Position numbers and translations under genes: made by a program. The notes under the pieces are model-generated. The model had not been told where the DNA came from. It made no database searches and saw only the letters and a list, made by a program, of their open reading frames with translations. Source: Kangiellaceae bacterium (GTDB lineage: Bacteria; Pseudomonadota; Gammaproteobacteria; Enterobacterales; Kangiellaceae). Taken from it: 59,043 nucleotides of DNA. Positions 8,443 through 17,357 of this stretch are shown in pieces (the stretch's first letter is position 1; every line of letters begins with the position of its first letter). The stretch covers positions 1 through 59,043 of the forward strand of contig JAHRVB010000049.1 in NCBI GenBank assembly GCA_019090895.1, written 5' to 3'.

Positions 8443-8938
8443 AAACAGGGCAATCGGGTAGAAAAATTTCAGTAATTAACAACTGTCCTGTTTTAAGTTC
8501 AAAAATTGAACGTCGCTGCCACAAAGGGAAATCAGCGGCTATGCCAAATTCTTCTAAACCAACTTCGTTGGCAAACACTATATCAAGTCGCATCTGAGTT
8601 CGTTTCGCCCTTAATTGGCCAAATAATATTTTACCCAAGGGCATATCCCTCATTTTGGAAAGCCGGGATGCCTGATGTCTCAAAGTGCCAGTAGGGATAA
8701 CTGTTCTTGCAAACAACCAATTAGCGGATTGCGTGCCCATCGTAATTTCGCGTACATGAGCCAATTTTCGCGGTCTAATTGCTAATATCTGTTGTTCTTC
8801 TCGATTTACCCTAGCCCTACCTTCTATGCGACAAGTTAATACTGGAGGTGCACCAATGATCGTCTTCAATCGCTCTGTAAGACTGGCTTGTTCTGTCAGT
8901 AGGGCTAAAGAATTGGCCTTCAAGTGGTGACTCATCAT
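8429..8938 (-). CDS. ubiC: chorismate pyruvate-lyase
   Basis: UbiC converts chorismate to 4-hydroxybenzoate and pyruvate, the first committed step of ubiquinone synthesis. The 169-aa protein has the family pattern: LTERLKTIIGAPPVLTCRIEG near the N-terminus, VREITMG in the middle, where Arg binds product, a conserved PTGTLRHQASRL stretch and a C-terminal WQRRSIFELKTGQLLITEIFLPDCP. The Glu of that tail is the conserved active-site residue of UbiC. It is first of a two-gene minus-strand operon with ubiA and is divergent from rubredoxin, with 145 bases between them holding both promoters. Confidence 0.93.
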   Translation of the reverse strand: MMSHHLKANSLALLTEQASLTERLKTIIGAPPVLTCRIEGRARVNREEQQILAIRPRKLAHVREITMGTQSANWLFARTVIPTGTLRHQASRLSKMRDMPLGKILFGQLRAKRTQMRLDIVFANEVGLEEFGIAADFPLWQRRSIFELKTGQLLITEIFLPDCPVYEYA

Positions 8939-9083
8939 AATTCAGTTTAATTGCCGGCAAGTATATCAAATCCATCTAAGCGACGAATTGAATATTTTGA
9001 TTTTTTTGTTTTAAAACGACGCTCTTGTAGTAAAATGCCTGATTCCGTCAATAAAGCATAAATAGTAAACAACGAGCATCAAT

Positions 9084-9248
9084 ATGAAAAAGTGGGAATG
9101 TATTGTCTGTGGATGGATCTACGACGAAGAAAAAGGTTGGCCGGAAGATGGTATTTCTGCTGGTACCAAATGGGATGACGTGCCAGAAGACTGGCTATGC
9201 CCCGATTGTGGTGTAGGAAAAGAAGACTTTGAGATGATTGAGATCTAG
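9084..9248 (+). CDS. rubredoxin
   Basis: A 54-aa reading frame from the ATG at 9084 to TAG at 9248. It carries the two rubredoxin iron-binding knuckles, [18 protein letters not shown] and [12 protein letters not shown], with the conserved aromatic and acidic residues between them ([12 protein letters not shown]). A single iron is held by the four Cys and serves one-electron transfer. Partners could include alkane or aromatic hydroxylases or oxidative-stress reductases, and none is adjacent. purC starts 48 bases downstream on the same strand, so co-transcription is possible though functionally unexplained. Confidence 0.95.
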   Translation: MKKWECIVCGWIYDEEKGWPEDGISAGTKWDDVPEDWLCPDCGVGKEDFEMIEI

Positions 9249-9296
9249 CCGACAAATTACCCATTAATTACAAACGTTTTAAATAGAGGATTACAC

Positions 9297-10400
9297 ATGA
9301 GTCTTGCTGATAGAGTTTTGGCAGTCAACGACGACCTTCCAATAAGGACTGAACTCCCAGTTCACAGTGGTAAAGTACGCTCAGTTTATTGGTTAACAGA
9401 AGCTGATAGTCGCAGGTTAATACAAGAAAAAGGATACGATGTCGCTGCTGATGCACCGCTTGCGATCATGGTCATTAGTGATCGTATTTCTGCGTTTGAT
9501 TGTATTTGGCATGGTGAAGGCGGTATGAATGGCGTTCCGGGAAAAGGCGCGTCTCTGAATGCTATTTCTAATCACTGGTTTAAAATGTTCAAAGAGCAAG
9601 GATTAGCGGATAGTCATATTCTAGACATACCTCATCCTCTCGTCTGGATTGTTCAAAAAGCCAAACCGGTAATGATAGAAGCCATTTGCCGACAATATAT
9701 TACTGGATCAATGTGGCGCGCGTACAAAAACGGTGAACGTGAATTCTGCGGTATTAAAATTGCGGAAAACCTCAATAAAGATCAACGCTTACCCGATTTA
9801 TTGATGACCCCCTCTACCAAAGGCGTACTAAATGGAATTCCAGGCGTTCCTGAAGCTGACGATGTTAATATTACTCGCAAGAATATAGAAGATAATTATC
9901 AAGCGTTTAACTTTGCAAATCTTGCTGATATCGATGTTTACGAAAAATTACTATCGGAAGGCTTCGACTTAATCAGCAACGCATTAGCCGATGTTAATCA
10001 AATATTTGTCGATACTAAGTTTGAATTTGGTTACGTAAAAGATAAGAATGGCGTCGAAAAACTGATCTACATGGATGAAGTGGGCACTCCTGATTCTTCT
10101 CGCATCTGGGATGCAGAAGCTTACAAAGAGGGTCGAGTCGTCGAAAATTCAAAAGAGGATTTTAGACAGTTATTACTCAGTCATTTTCCAGATCCTGATA
10201 TATTGCTTAATAAAGAACGCATGGTCGAGAGACAGGCATTAGCGCAAGATAACGATTTACCAGAAGACGTTTTGATGAAAATATCGAGTACTTATGTTGG
10301 GATTGCTGAGAAGATCATTGGTGAAAAAATTAGTATTTCTGCCAACCCTAAAGCTGAAATTATCGAGGTATTAAAACAAGAATATCAACTGGTCGATTAA
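9297..10400 (+). CDS. purC: phosphoribosylaminoimidazole-succinocarboxamide synthase
   Basis: PurC (SAICAR synthetase) joins CAIR and aspartate with ATP in purine synthesis. At 367 aa it belongs to the long bacterial form, well above the roughly 240 aa of the E. coli enzyme. Family signatures seen are the N-terminal [14 protein letters not shown]-binding strand, [14 protein letters not shown], a central [20 protein letters not shown], and the C-terminal [21 protein letters not shown] containing the conserved Asp-Glu-x-x-Thr-Pro-Asp-Ser-Ser motif. An AGAGG ribosome site lies ahead of the ATG. Its transcript probably ends at a hairpin shared with the convergent gene downstream. Confidence 0.95.
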   Translation: MSLADRVLAVNDDLPIRTELPVHSGKVRSVYWLTEADSRRLIQEKGYDVAADAPLAIMVISDRISAFDCIWHGEGGMNGVPGKGASLNAISNHWFKMFKEQGLADSHILDIPHPLVWIVQKAKPVMIEAICRQYITGSMWRAYKNGEREFCGIKIAENLNKDQRLPDLLMTPSTKGVLNGIPGVPEADDVNITRKNIEDNYQAFNFANLADIDVYEKLLSEGFDLISNALADVNQIFVDTKFEFGYVKDKNGVEKLIYMDEVGTPDSSRIWDAEAYKEGRVVENSKEDFRQLLLSHFPDPDILLNKERMVERQALAQDNDLPEDVLMKISSTYVGIAEKIIGEKISISANPKAEIIEVLKQEYQLVD

Positions 10401-10413
10401 CGAGTTGCAAGAC

Positions 10414-10433
10414 AGAGCGTCGCTAGGCGCTCT
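10414..10433. terminator. possible bidirectional terminator between purC and the convergent binding-protein gene
   Basis: AGAGCG and CGCTCT form a six-pair stem with an eight-base loop, followed by a short T-rich ATAGTTT. The hairpin overlaps the stop codon of the minus-strand gene. The short T tract keeps confidence low. Confidence 0.4.
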
Positions 10434-11244
10434 ATAGTTTCAACCAATTTATTTGAAATTGCTGTTTTTTCTTCACTGTCTTCAGTGCTTGGTTAAAGCG
10501 CTCTACGAATTCAAGATTTACTTTCTTTTTACTAAACATAAAACTAGCAGGATGTGCTGATATAGGAATAGCCAAAGTCGACATCGCAGAATCGATTTGC
10601 TTTCTTCTAAACTTGTATGCCATCACATAAGGGTCCTCAATAAACCCGTCAATTTCTCCTTTAAGCAACCGCTTAAAATTCTGTCTTGAGTTATCCGAAT
10701 AGGAAATGAGGTGACTGAGTTTCTTATCCTTTTGCCAATCCTCTATTTCATCACCGTAAAGAAAACTTCGGTTAAGTGCTAATTTAAATCCCAAATTCTT
10801 GAGGTCCGCCAAGTCACTATTAGCATATTTTTCTAGATCATTCTGATGGACATAAATGGCGAAGGTATCTTTCCTGTAAGGCATTGAAAAATAAGCATAT
10901 TGGCTTCGTTCTTCTGTTGGTGTGGCATCGGCAATAAAATCGATTTTACCGGCATTAACGGCTGCAATTAGCTTGTTCCAATCGTCTCCGATGAAGCGGA
11001 TGTCACAATCTAGTTCCTTAGCAAGCGCTTTTACAAGGTCAATCTGAAAACCAGCTAACACTTTATTTTCATCTATGTATTGCAGTGGATGCCACTCAGC
11101 CCAACCAAAAGTAAGACTGCAGGTATTGGTGTTTTCCACCGCTACCGAATACTGCGAATTTTCCATCAAATAAGATTGTGCGAATGCATTTCCTCCCACA
11201 AGAATCAAAAGTACTGCAACTGCATAAAATTGGATAAATCGCAC
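10432..11244 (-). CDS. extracellular solute-binding protein, amino-acid type (orphan, paralogue 1)
   Basis: A 270-aa periplasmic protein of the SBP_bac_3 family with a signal peptide of about 22 residues ending NAFA. The mature domain shows the family pattern FGWAEWHPLQYIDENK, then a GFQIDLVKALAKEL helix, FIADATPTEERSQYAYFSMPYRKDTFAIYV and a hinge. The GFIEDPYVMAYKFRRKQ segment is shared with two paralogues in this window (11360-12160 and 25486-26325). No ABC permease or ATPase gene is nearby and no signalling domain is attached, so uptake is not demonstrated. It may be a partner of a distant transporter or a sensor. It forms a tandem pair with the next gene on the same strand, 115 bases apart. 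Confidence 0.88.
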   Translation of the reverse strand: MRFIQFYAVAVLLILVGGNAFAQSYLMENSQYSVAVENTNTCSLTFGWAEWHPLQYIDENKVLAGFQIDLVKALAKELDCDIRFIGDDWNKLIAAVNAGKIDFIADATPTEERSQYAYFSMPYRKDTFAIYVHQNDLEKYANSDLADLKNLGFKLALNRSFLYGDEIEDWQKDKKLSHLISYSDNSRQNFKRLLKGEIDGFIEDPYVMAYKFRRKQIDSAMSTLAIPISAHPASFMFSKKKVNLEFVERFNQALKTVKKKQQFQINWLKL

Positions 11245-11359
11245 TAAAACGTCCCTACAAACAAATGGAATACCATTAAACTAAGTTTAGTCCATAAGAC
11301 AAATTATTCAAATCAAAGAGACACTGCTGGCCAATTAGAACAGTTTTAGCAACCACTAA

Positions 11360-12160
11360 TTAGAACCTCAGCCAATTGGTTTTAAACCTAGGTTGCTGTT
11401 TGACTTTTTTGAGGGCTTCATTAAATCGTATAATGAATTTGGCGCTAATTCTTTTTTTACTAAACATAAATCGAGCTGAATGTGAGGATATCTCGACTGG
11501 AAGAACGAACATATCGAGTTCAAACTGTTTTCTCTTGAACTTGTAAGCCATTACATAAGGGTCTTCAATAAAACCATCGATTTTCATAGCAACTAATTTC
11601 TCTATATGTTCTGACAAATTATCAGAATATTCCAGTAGTTGATTCGACGACTTATCGTTTTGCCAGGACTCAATCTCTTTGCCGTACAGAACTCGCCTTG
11701 TGAGCGCGAGTCTAAACCCTGAGTTTATGAGATCAGTCAGATCGCTGTCGTCGTATTTATCACGTTCTGTTTTTGGTACGTAAATAGCAAACGTATCTTT
11801 TCTGTATCGTTCTGAAAATAAAGCAAACTGAAGCCGCTTTTTTGTTTGTGTTGCATCGGGAATAAAGTCGATACTACCTTGTTCTATTGCCGCAACTAAA
11901 CCACTCCAGTCGTTTTGAACAAAGTTGATCTTACACTCTAATTCTTCTCCAATAGCTTTCACAAATTCAATTTGTAACCCTACCAACTTGCCACTTTCAT
12001 CGATATACGAAAGAGGACGCCACTCTCCCCACCCAAATGTTAGTGCGCAAGGCGTTGAGTTTGTTGGACTGGGAATTATTTCGGCGGCAGCCAAGCGGTC
12101 AGGCCAGCCAAATGTCAAGGTAAGAGATACTACAATAATAGGGATATTAAACAACCGCAT
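11360..12160 (-). CDS. extracellular solute-binding protein, amino-acid type (orphan, paralogue 2)
   Basis: A 266-aa paralogue of the gene at 10432-11244, with a signal peptide of about 25 residues ending LAAA. The same landmarks appear in the same order: CALTFGWGEWRPLSYIDES, GLQIEFVKAIGEEL, FIPDATQTKKRLQFALFSERYRKDTFAIYV, DGFIEDPYVMAYKFKRKQ and a C-terminal MFSKKRISAKFIIRFNEALK. Conserved length and motifs point to a tandem duplication with both copies still under selection. Substrate is unknown. The ligand-pocket region differs in detail between copies, so they may bind different amino acids or related polar molecules. Confidence 0.87.
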   Translation of the reverse strand: MRLFNIPIIVVSLTLTFGWPDRLAAAEIIPSPTNSTPCALTFGWGEWRPLSYIDESGKLVGLQIEFVKAIGEELECKINFVQNDWSGLVAAIEQGSIDFIPDATQTKKRLQFALFSERYRKDTFAIYVPKTERDKYDDSDLTDLINSGFRLALTRRVLYGKEIESWQNDKSSNQLLEYSDNLSEHIEKLVAMKIDGFIEDPYVMAYKFKRKQFELDMFVLPVEISSHSARFMFSKKRISAKFIIRFNEALKKVKQQPRFKTNWLRF

Positions 12161-12294
12161 GAGAGAATTCCTTCTACATCAAATTGACCGCTTCAATTAT
12201 TATTTTAGTCTATTTTCAATAGTTCGTGTATTTTCGCATTGAAAGCGCCTTAAAGAATATCAGAAATAGTTGGTATAACCGGCTGAAATAAGGA

Positions 12295-13089
12295 CTAGGA
12301 TACTTGCCGACTAAATTTAGCATTCAGCGCAGTGATCTTCTCTGCGAGGCTCGTTAAGATATTTAAGAATAGCTTAGGATGAGACTTCACCATTTTGGAA
12401 AATTCATCCTTATGTACCATTAAAACTATGCAATCAGTTTTTGCAATAACGCTTGCAGTCCGTTTTTGGTCTGTGAGAACCGCTATAGCACCAAAAATTT
12501 CGTCCTTGTTTATTTCTCCCACTTCAATGTCTTTGTGAATGGCAACGGCTGTACCTTCACTTATGGAATAGACATATTCAGCGTCCTCACCTTCCGTAAT
12601 GATTGCCATCCCCGCTTTATAGCGACCAAAACCAGGATTTGCTCGCTCTTCTTTTTCTGTCAGAACTCCTACCATTTGATTAAGTTGTAATTGGTTAAGT
12701 GAGGTGATTGTCACCCAAAGCCCTATTAATTCGGCATCTGTTGCTAGCAACTGATAGAGTTCCTGCACTGGAATGCTGTCCACAACGACCTCAGACATGA
12801 CCGAATAGTACAATCCGGTTTCTTCCACGTCCTCAATCGTTGAGTGTAAAATAATATCTCCCTTTTCAAATAAATAGAGTTCTTTCCCATCGTACTCTGC
12901 TGAGATATTACCTTCGACAATATAATAAAAACGATCCGGCCAAATACCTTCATTTTGCACATCGGCAGTGGTTAAACGGGTAAATTCTCCTCCTAACTCT
13001 TTAACAGCTTGCATGAAAGTTGCTGATTTAGTGTGTATTTCGTGGTTAACAAAAGTGAATACTTCTTCTTGTTCATTGATACTAATCAT
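12295..13089 (-). CDS. protein with two cyclic-nucleotide-binding-like domains
   Basis: A 264-aa soluble protein with no signal peptide. Residues about 25-115 form a degenerate cNMP-binding beta-roll (YYIVEGNISAEYDGKELYLFEKGDIIL). Residues about 145-250 form a better-kept one (GMAIITEGEDAEYVYSISEGTAVAI, then EINKDEIFGAIAVLTDQKRTASVIAKTDCIVLMV). The phosphate-binding cassette Arg appears in KRTASVIA and a GEIF-like Gly-Ala segment is present. There is no helix-turn-helix after the second roll, so it is not a CRP/FNR regulator. The ligand and output are unknown. It may work by protein contact. No operon partner: both neighbours are separated by over 130 bases. Confidence 0.78.
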   Translation of the reverse strand: MISINEQEEVFTFVNHEIHTKSATFMQAVKELGGEFTRLTTADVQNEGIWPDRFYYIVEGNISAEYDGKELYLFEKGDIILHSTIEDVEETGLYYSVMSEVVVDSIPVQELYQLLATDAELIGLWVTITSLNQLQLNQMVGVLTEKEERANPGFGRYKAGMAIITEGEDAEYVYSISEGTAVAIHKDIEVGEINKDEIFGAIAVLTDQKRTASVIAKTDCIVLMVHKDEFSKMVKSHPKLFLNILTSLAEKITALNAKFSRQVS

Positions 13090-13300
13090 TGTGCATCCTC
13101 CTGCAGTGGAATAAGTTATTAATTGTAGGATGATTATCCGAATAGATCGAGTTCAGTTAATGGTAACAAGTCGCATTTTGCATAATTTTGGAGTGATGAA
13201 TAAGGATAGGTGCGGCAAAGGCTGGAACTAATTCAGTATTGTGACTAGTCATATTGGATAATTAACGAGAAAATCAGCCATCCGTTAGATTAATCTTTCT

Positions 13301-14398
13301 TTAACTCGTTGATAGCTGTGATAAATAGGAAGACACTTCTTGTTGATTTCCTCTAAATATGACTCGATTTTGTTTTTTCGATATTTGAAAGCTATACATG
13401 GGATCGTAATAATTTTTTAGCAAAAAAACAATCCACTCTTGGTGTAATGTAAATTCATCATTGTTAAGCTGATGTTCTATTGCCTTTCCTATCATTCCTA
13501 GAACTCGCTTTAGATCTTGCCCTCCGAGTCGTTTGGCAATTTTTTTGCAGGCATTAACTAAAAACAAATGGTACTCTGCAATCGCATTTTCCCTATATTG
13601 ATCAGTAAAATCTGAGAATAGTTCTACCACATAGTCCTGATAAATCTGTTCAATTCTATATTCCACTGGTTGGTCGAGAAAAATTAACGGGGCTTCGTCC
13701 ATTTTATTCTTTAAAACAATTGGAATAGAGCGAGCGCCTATCAAACGACTTTCATCTTCAAGAATTAGAGGGCTCTCACTTAGATGCGACCTTTTAAGCA
13801 ACTTCACTCCTAGCTGATTTTCAAAATCAATTTGACTAGGCTGCTGAGTTAGCTTTCTCCCAAAACTTGAACCTCGATGATTGGCGATCCCTTCTAGATC
13901 AATGGTCAAAGGCAGGTTCTTAATGACTTTTGTTTTTGCACTGCCGGTAAAACCCGTAAGTACGTAGACTTTCGCCTGAGCGACCAATCTATCTGTTTGG
14001 TCGATTAAAAATCTTCGCATGGCTTTGTAACCACCGGAGACTATCGGTAGGTCGATCCCTACTTCAGATAACCAGCTTTGACTAATTCGAGAGCGTAATC
14101 CACCGCGAAAACAATAAAACACCGCATTATTATTTTGATTCGAAAAAGATTGCCAATAGTGAATTCTCGACTGCTTAGTTTCGCCACTGACTAATTGATG
14201 TCCGAGTTCGATCGCTTGTTGTTGCCCCTTAGTTTTGTAACATATTCCAACGAGTTGTCTTTCTCTATCATTCATTAAAGGCAGGTTGGTCGCCGTTGGA
14301 AACGCACCTAATTCAAATTCGCAAGGCGCTCTCAAGTCGATCATAGGTACATCGTTGAGAAATATATCAGTTAACTGTTGAGTCAATGGATTAGACAT
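13301..14398 (-). CDS. mnmH: tRNA 2-selenouridine/geranyl-2-thiouridine synthase
   Basis: MnmH (SelU, YbbB) converts 2-thiouridine at the wobble base of some tRNAs to 2-selenouridine using selenophosphate, through a geranylated intermediate. The 365-aa protein has an N-terminal rhodanese domain ([33 protein letters not shown]) with the catalytic Cys96 in [13 protein letters not shown]-loop domain follows, with Walker [14 protein letters not shown]. The usual motif is GxTGSGKT and here Ala replaces the third Gly. It overlaps the end of selD, which supplies selenophosphate, by eight bases. Confidence 0.95.
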   Translation of the reverse strand: MSNPLTQQLTDIFLNDVPMIDLRAPCEFELGAFPTATNLPLMNDRERQLVGICYKTKGQQQAIELGHQLVSGETKQSRIHYWQSFSNQNNNAVFYCFRGGLRSRISQSWLSEVGIDLPIVSGGYKAMRRFLIDQTDRLVAQAKVYVLTGFTGSAKTKVIKNLPLTIDLEGIANHRGSSFGRKLTQQPSQIDFENQLGVKLLKRSHLSESPLILEDESRLIGARSIPIVLKNKMDEAPLIFLDQPVEYRIEQIYQDYVVELFSDFTDQYRENAIAEYHLFLVNACKKIAKRLGGQDLKRVLGMIGKAIEHQLNNDEFTLHQEWIVFLLKNYYDPMYSFQISKKQNRVIFRGNQQEVSSYLSQLSTS

Positions 14399-15416
14399 AG
14401 ATCAATTTTTCTTGCTGTTCGATGAGTTCTCCAAAAGATTGAAGTTCCATTCCTGCTTGTTTCGCAATTTGGATAAACGTTTCTTCACCACAAGCTTCAA
14501 CGGCCACCAGTAAACCACCACTGGTTTGCGGGTCACAACCATAGTGTTTTTGGCTATCAGTTAGCTCTTCTATTTCGTGACCATAACTTTCAAAATTTCT
14601 TAAGGTACCTCCAGGGATGGCGCCCTTTAAGCGATAAGCTTCAGCTTGAGGTATTTTTGGTACAAGATTCATATCTAATTTAGCCGATAACTCACTAGCA
14701 CGACAAATTTCAGCGAGGTGCCCGAATAACCCAAACCCTGTCACATCCGTCATAGCAGATACGCCTTCTAGCTCTGAGAAAACTGCACCAACGTGGTTCA
14801 TCTGACACATTATGTCAACAGCAATATTTTGGTCTTGCTCTTGAAGTATTTTCTTCTTTTGTGCCGTTGTAAGGATACCAATACCGATGGGCTTAGTTAG
14901 ATATAATTGACAACCGGCTTTTGCGGTAGAGTTTCTCAGTACTTTATCTGTTTCAATAGTACCCGTTACTGCTAATCCGAAAATAGGCTCAGGGGAATCG
15001 ATGCTATGCCCGCCCGCCAATGTTATTTTAGATTCTCCACACGCTGATCGAGCGCCTTCGATTACCTTGCGAGCAACTTCTGGTGCTAGCTTCTCAATGG
15101 GCCAGCCCAGAATAGCAATGGCCATAATAGGAGTCCCGCCCATCGCATATATATCGCTGATTGCATTCGTCGCTGCGATTCTGCCAAATGTAGCAGGGTC
15201 ATCAACTATTGGCATAAAGAAATCAGTCGTGCTGACGATCGAAGTTCCATTACCGAGATCATAAACCGCTGCATCATCACTCGTTTCATTACCAACAATT
15301 AACGACGGGTCTTGATAGGTAAGCAAATCTGATTGGAGAATTTTGGAGAGAACGGCTGGTGAAATTTTACATCCACATCCCGCGCCGTGGCTATATTCAG
15401 TTAGTTTTATTGTCAT
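14391..15416 (-). CDS. selD: selenide, water dikinase (selenophosphate synthetase)
   Basis: SelD makes selenophosphate from selenide and ATP. The 341-aa protein opens with [15 protein letters not shown], giving the catalytic Cys14 and Lys17. The catalytic position is Cys, so no selenocysteine codon is involved. Conserved features follow: DDAAVYDLG metal/ATP site, [35 protein letters not shown] and the C-terminal [12 protein letters not shown]. It is coupled to mnmH by overlap. No selA, selB or selC was found in the window, so a role in tRNA selenation is the only one supported here. Confidence 0.96.
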   Translation of the reverse strand: MTIKLTEYSHGAGCGCKISPAVLSKILQSDLLTYQDPSLIVGNETSDDAAVYDLGNGTSIVSTTDFFMPIVDDPATFGRIAATNAISDIYAMGGTPIMAIAILGWPIEKLAPEVARKVIEGARSACGESKITLAGGHSIDSPEPIFGLAVTGTIETDKVLRNSTAKAGCQLYLTKPIGIGILTTAQKKKILQEQDQNIAVDIMCQMNHVGAVFSELEGVSAMTDVTGFGLFGHLAEICRASELSAKLDMNLVPKIPQAEAYRLKGAIPGGTLRNFESYGHEIEELTDSQKHYGCDPQTSGGLLVAVEACGEETFIQIAKQAGMELQSFGELIEQQEKLIYV

Positions 15417-15440
15417 TATTAAGCCAACTTTAGATTATGT

Positions 15441-17357
15441 TTAGTCGTTGCTGACAGGGAGACTACACTCCTGTTGTAGCAAGTCCGTCATCACTTTCGC
15501 TCTCATTGGCTTATAGTAATAGAATCCTTGAATAAAGTCACAATTTCGTCGGACGAGATAGTCGACCATTTTTTTATCTTCAACTCCCTCTGCTACTACA
15601 GTGAGTTGTAGGTTGTGTGCTAAAGAAATAATCCCATTAACGAGGGACTCTTCCGTAGGGTTTCTGGACAGCTCATCAATGAAAGAGCGATCTATCTTCA
15701 AACAATCCACGGGAAGTCGCTGTAAGTACTGAAGGGATGAATATCCCGTTCCGAAATCGTCTATAGAAATACTAGCCCCTAATTCCTTAAGCCCTATTAA
15801 CACATCTCGTACACTACTAAGGTCTTCTAACAAAATTGATTCGGTTATCTCCCAATCTAAGCAATTACCCGCTAGGTTATATTTGCGTAATATTTTCTGA
15901 ACTTTTATTACAAAGTCGATTTCTTTAAATTGTTGAGCCGACAAATTAATGGATACGATAATATTTTCTATTCCTTGCTCATTCCATTTCTTGATTTGCT
16001 GACATACATTTTCGATGACCCAATAGCCCAATGGAACGATAAGACCAATTTGCTCCGCTAGAGGTATAAACTCTGCAGGTGAAATCGATTTATTATCATC
16101 GTTTGTCCAACGAAGTAATGCTTCAGCACCATTAATTCGCCCAGTACGAACTTCTATTTTTGGCTGATAAAAGACTTCGAAATCATTTTGTTTTACTGCT
16201 TTCCTCAAATTATTTTCCAAGTCTAGATTGTAATGTGCAAGTCGTTCTAACGCACTATCAAAAAATTGAAAGCACCCTTTTCCTTGTTGTTTCGCATGAT
16301 ACATTGCTAAGTCAGCTTTTCTGATTAGCTCTTCACTTGATAGATCATCTCTTGGAAACAAACTAACGCCAATACTACAAGAAATATAATAATTGTTTTT
16401 TTCGATAATAAAAGGTTTTTGAAGAGTATTTATGATTCTAGAACAGGTTCTTGCGGCGTTTTTGTGACTCTCTAATCCGCCAAGAACCGCTACAAACTCG
16501 TCGCCACCGAGGCGAGCCAAAGTATCAGAACTGCGCAGACAGTTTTTAATCCGATGCGCGACTTCAATGAGAATTACGTCACCTTGTTGATGGCCTAAGG
16601 AATCGTTGATTTTTTTAAAATGATCCAAGTCAATAAAAAGCACTGCTATCAAATGCCCCATACGGCGGGCTAAAGATATTTCATGCCCGAGTCGATCATT
16701 AAGCAATAATCGATTCGGTAGATCTGTTAATGCATCGTGATAAGCTTGGTGTTTAATTAACATTTCGTTTTCTTTGGCGAGCGTAATATTTCTTAGGCAC
16801 CAAACTCTTCCAAATACGTCTTCGTTAACTAATTGTGCAGAAGAATGAAACTCAAACACCTCGCCATTTTTAAGCTCAATCACACCCGACAAGTTAGTTC
16901 TTGCTATTTGTCGAACATGCTTAATGTGTTTAATCAATGCGTGAGGATTTTCAACTTTTGATTTTATAAAATACAGAATATCTCGTGTGGTATATTCGTT
17001 CTTTTTAAAAGAAGATTCGAAAACTTGGCTTGCCATTCTGTTGTGCCTTAATAGCACACCATCGTTATCGAACCCCATAATTGCTTCGCCAGTTGAATCG
17101 AAGATGCTGTTCAGAACAGAGAGGGATTCAGCTAGCTTATTGTGAGTCTCACTTAACAATGCGAGTTTGGACCGGAGTATCTGGTTTCTTTCGTTCAGCT
17201 CTTGAGAAGTGAGGTCGAGAGAGCGCTCTATAATATCTCGCTCTTGATCATGATCATAGTAGGCTTGGTCAATGTCGCTCAATAAGGCTCGATGCTCTCG
17301 AGCCCAGTCGTCCGAGAGATTCTGTCTCTTTAGTTGTCTGGCTAGTAGTCGGTGCAT
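15441..17357 (-). CDS. PAS-GGDEF-EAL bifunctional c-di-GMP enzyme
   Basis: A 638-aa cytosolic protein. An N-terminal helical region (about 20-90, coiled-coil character) leads into a PAS fold (about 80-190). A GGDEF domain follows with intact LARLGGDEFVAVL and an upstream inhibitory RxxD (RSSD, five residues before GGDEF). The EAL domain shows AEALLRW, the metal site EITES, DDFGTGYSS, CLKIDRSF and VVAEGVED. Both active sites look intact, so the protein may both make and degrade c-di-GMP, or one may be regulatory. Its ATG directly follows the stop of the FIST gene, so they are a translationally coupled pair and FIST is the likely signal input. Confidence 0.93.
   Translation of the reverse strand: MHRLLARQLKRQNLSDDWAREHRALLSDIDQAYYDHDQERDIIERSLDLTSQELNERNQILRSKLALLSETHNKLAESLSVLNSIFDSTGEAIMGFDNDGVLLRHNRMASQVFESSFKKNEYTTRDILYFIKSKVENPHALIKHIKHVRQIARTNLSGVIELKNGEVFEFHSSAQLVNEDVFGRVWCLRNITLAKENEMLIKHQAYHDALTDLPNRLLLNDRLGHEISLARRMGHLIAVLFIDLDHFKKINDSLGHQQGDVILIEVAHRIKNCLRSSDTLARLGGDEFVAVLGGLESHKNAARTCSRIINTLQKPFIIEKNNYYISCSIGVSLFPRDDLSSEELIRKADLAMYHAKQQGKGCFQFFDSALERLAHYNLDLENNLRKAVKQNDFEVFYQPKIEVRTGRINGAEALLRWTNDDNKSISPAEFIPLAEQIGLIVPLGYWVIENVCQQIKKWNEQGIENIIVSINLSAQQFKEIDFVIKVQKILRKYNLAGNCLDWEITESILLEDLSSVRDVLIGLKELGASISIDDFGTGYSSLQYLQRLPVDCLKIDRSFIDELSRNPTEESLVNGIISLAHNLQLTVVAEGVEDKKMVDYLVRRNCDFIQGFYYYKPMRAKVMTDLLQQECSLPVSND

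Noticed and set aside
14391..15416. SelD as a possible selenoprotein
   Set aside because: The catalytic position is an ordinary Cys codon, and no in-frame TGA occurs.
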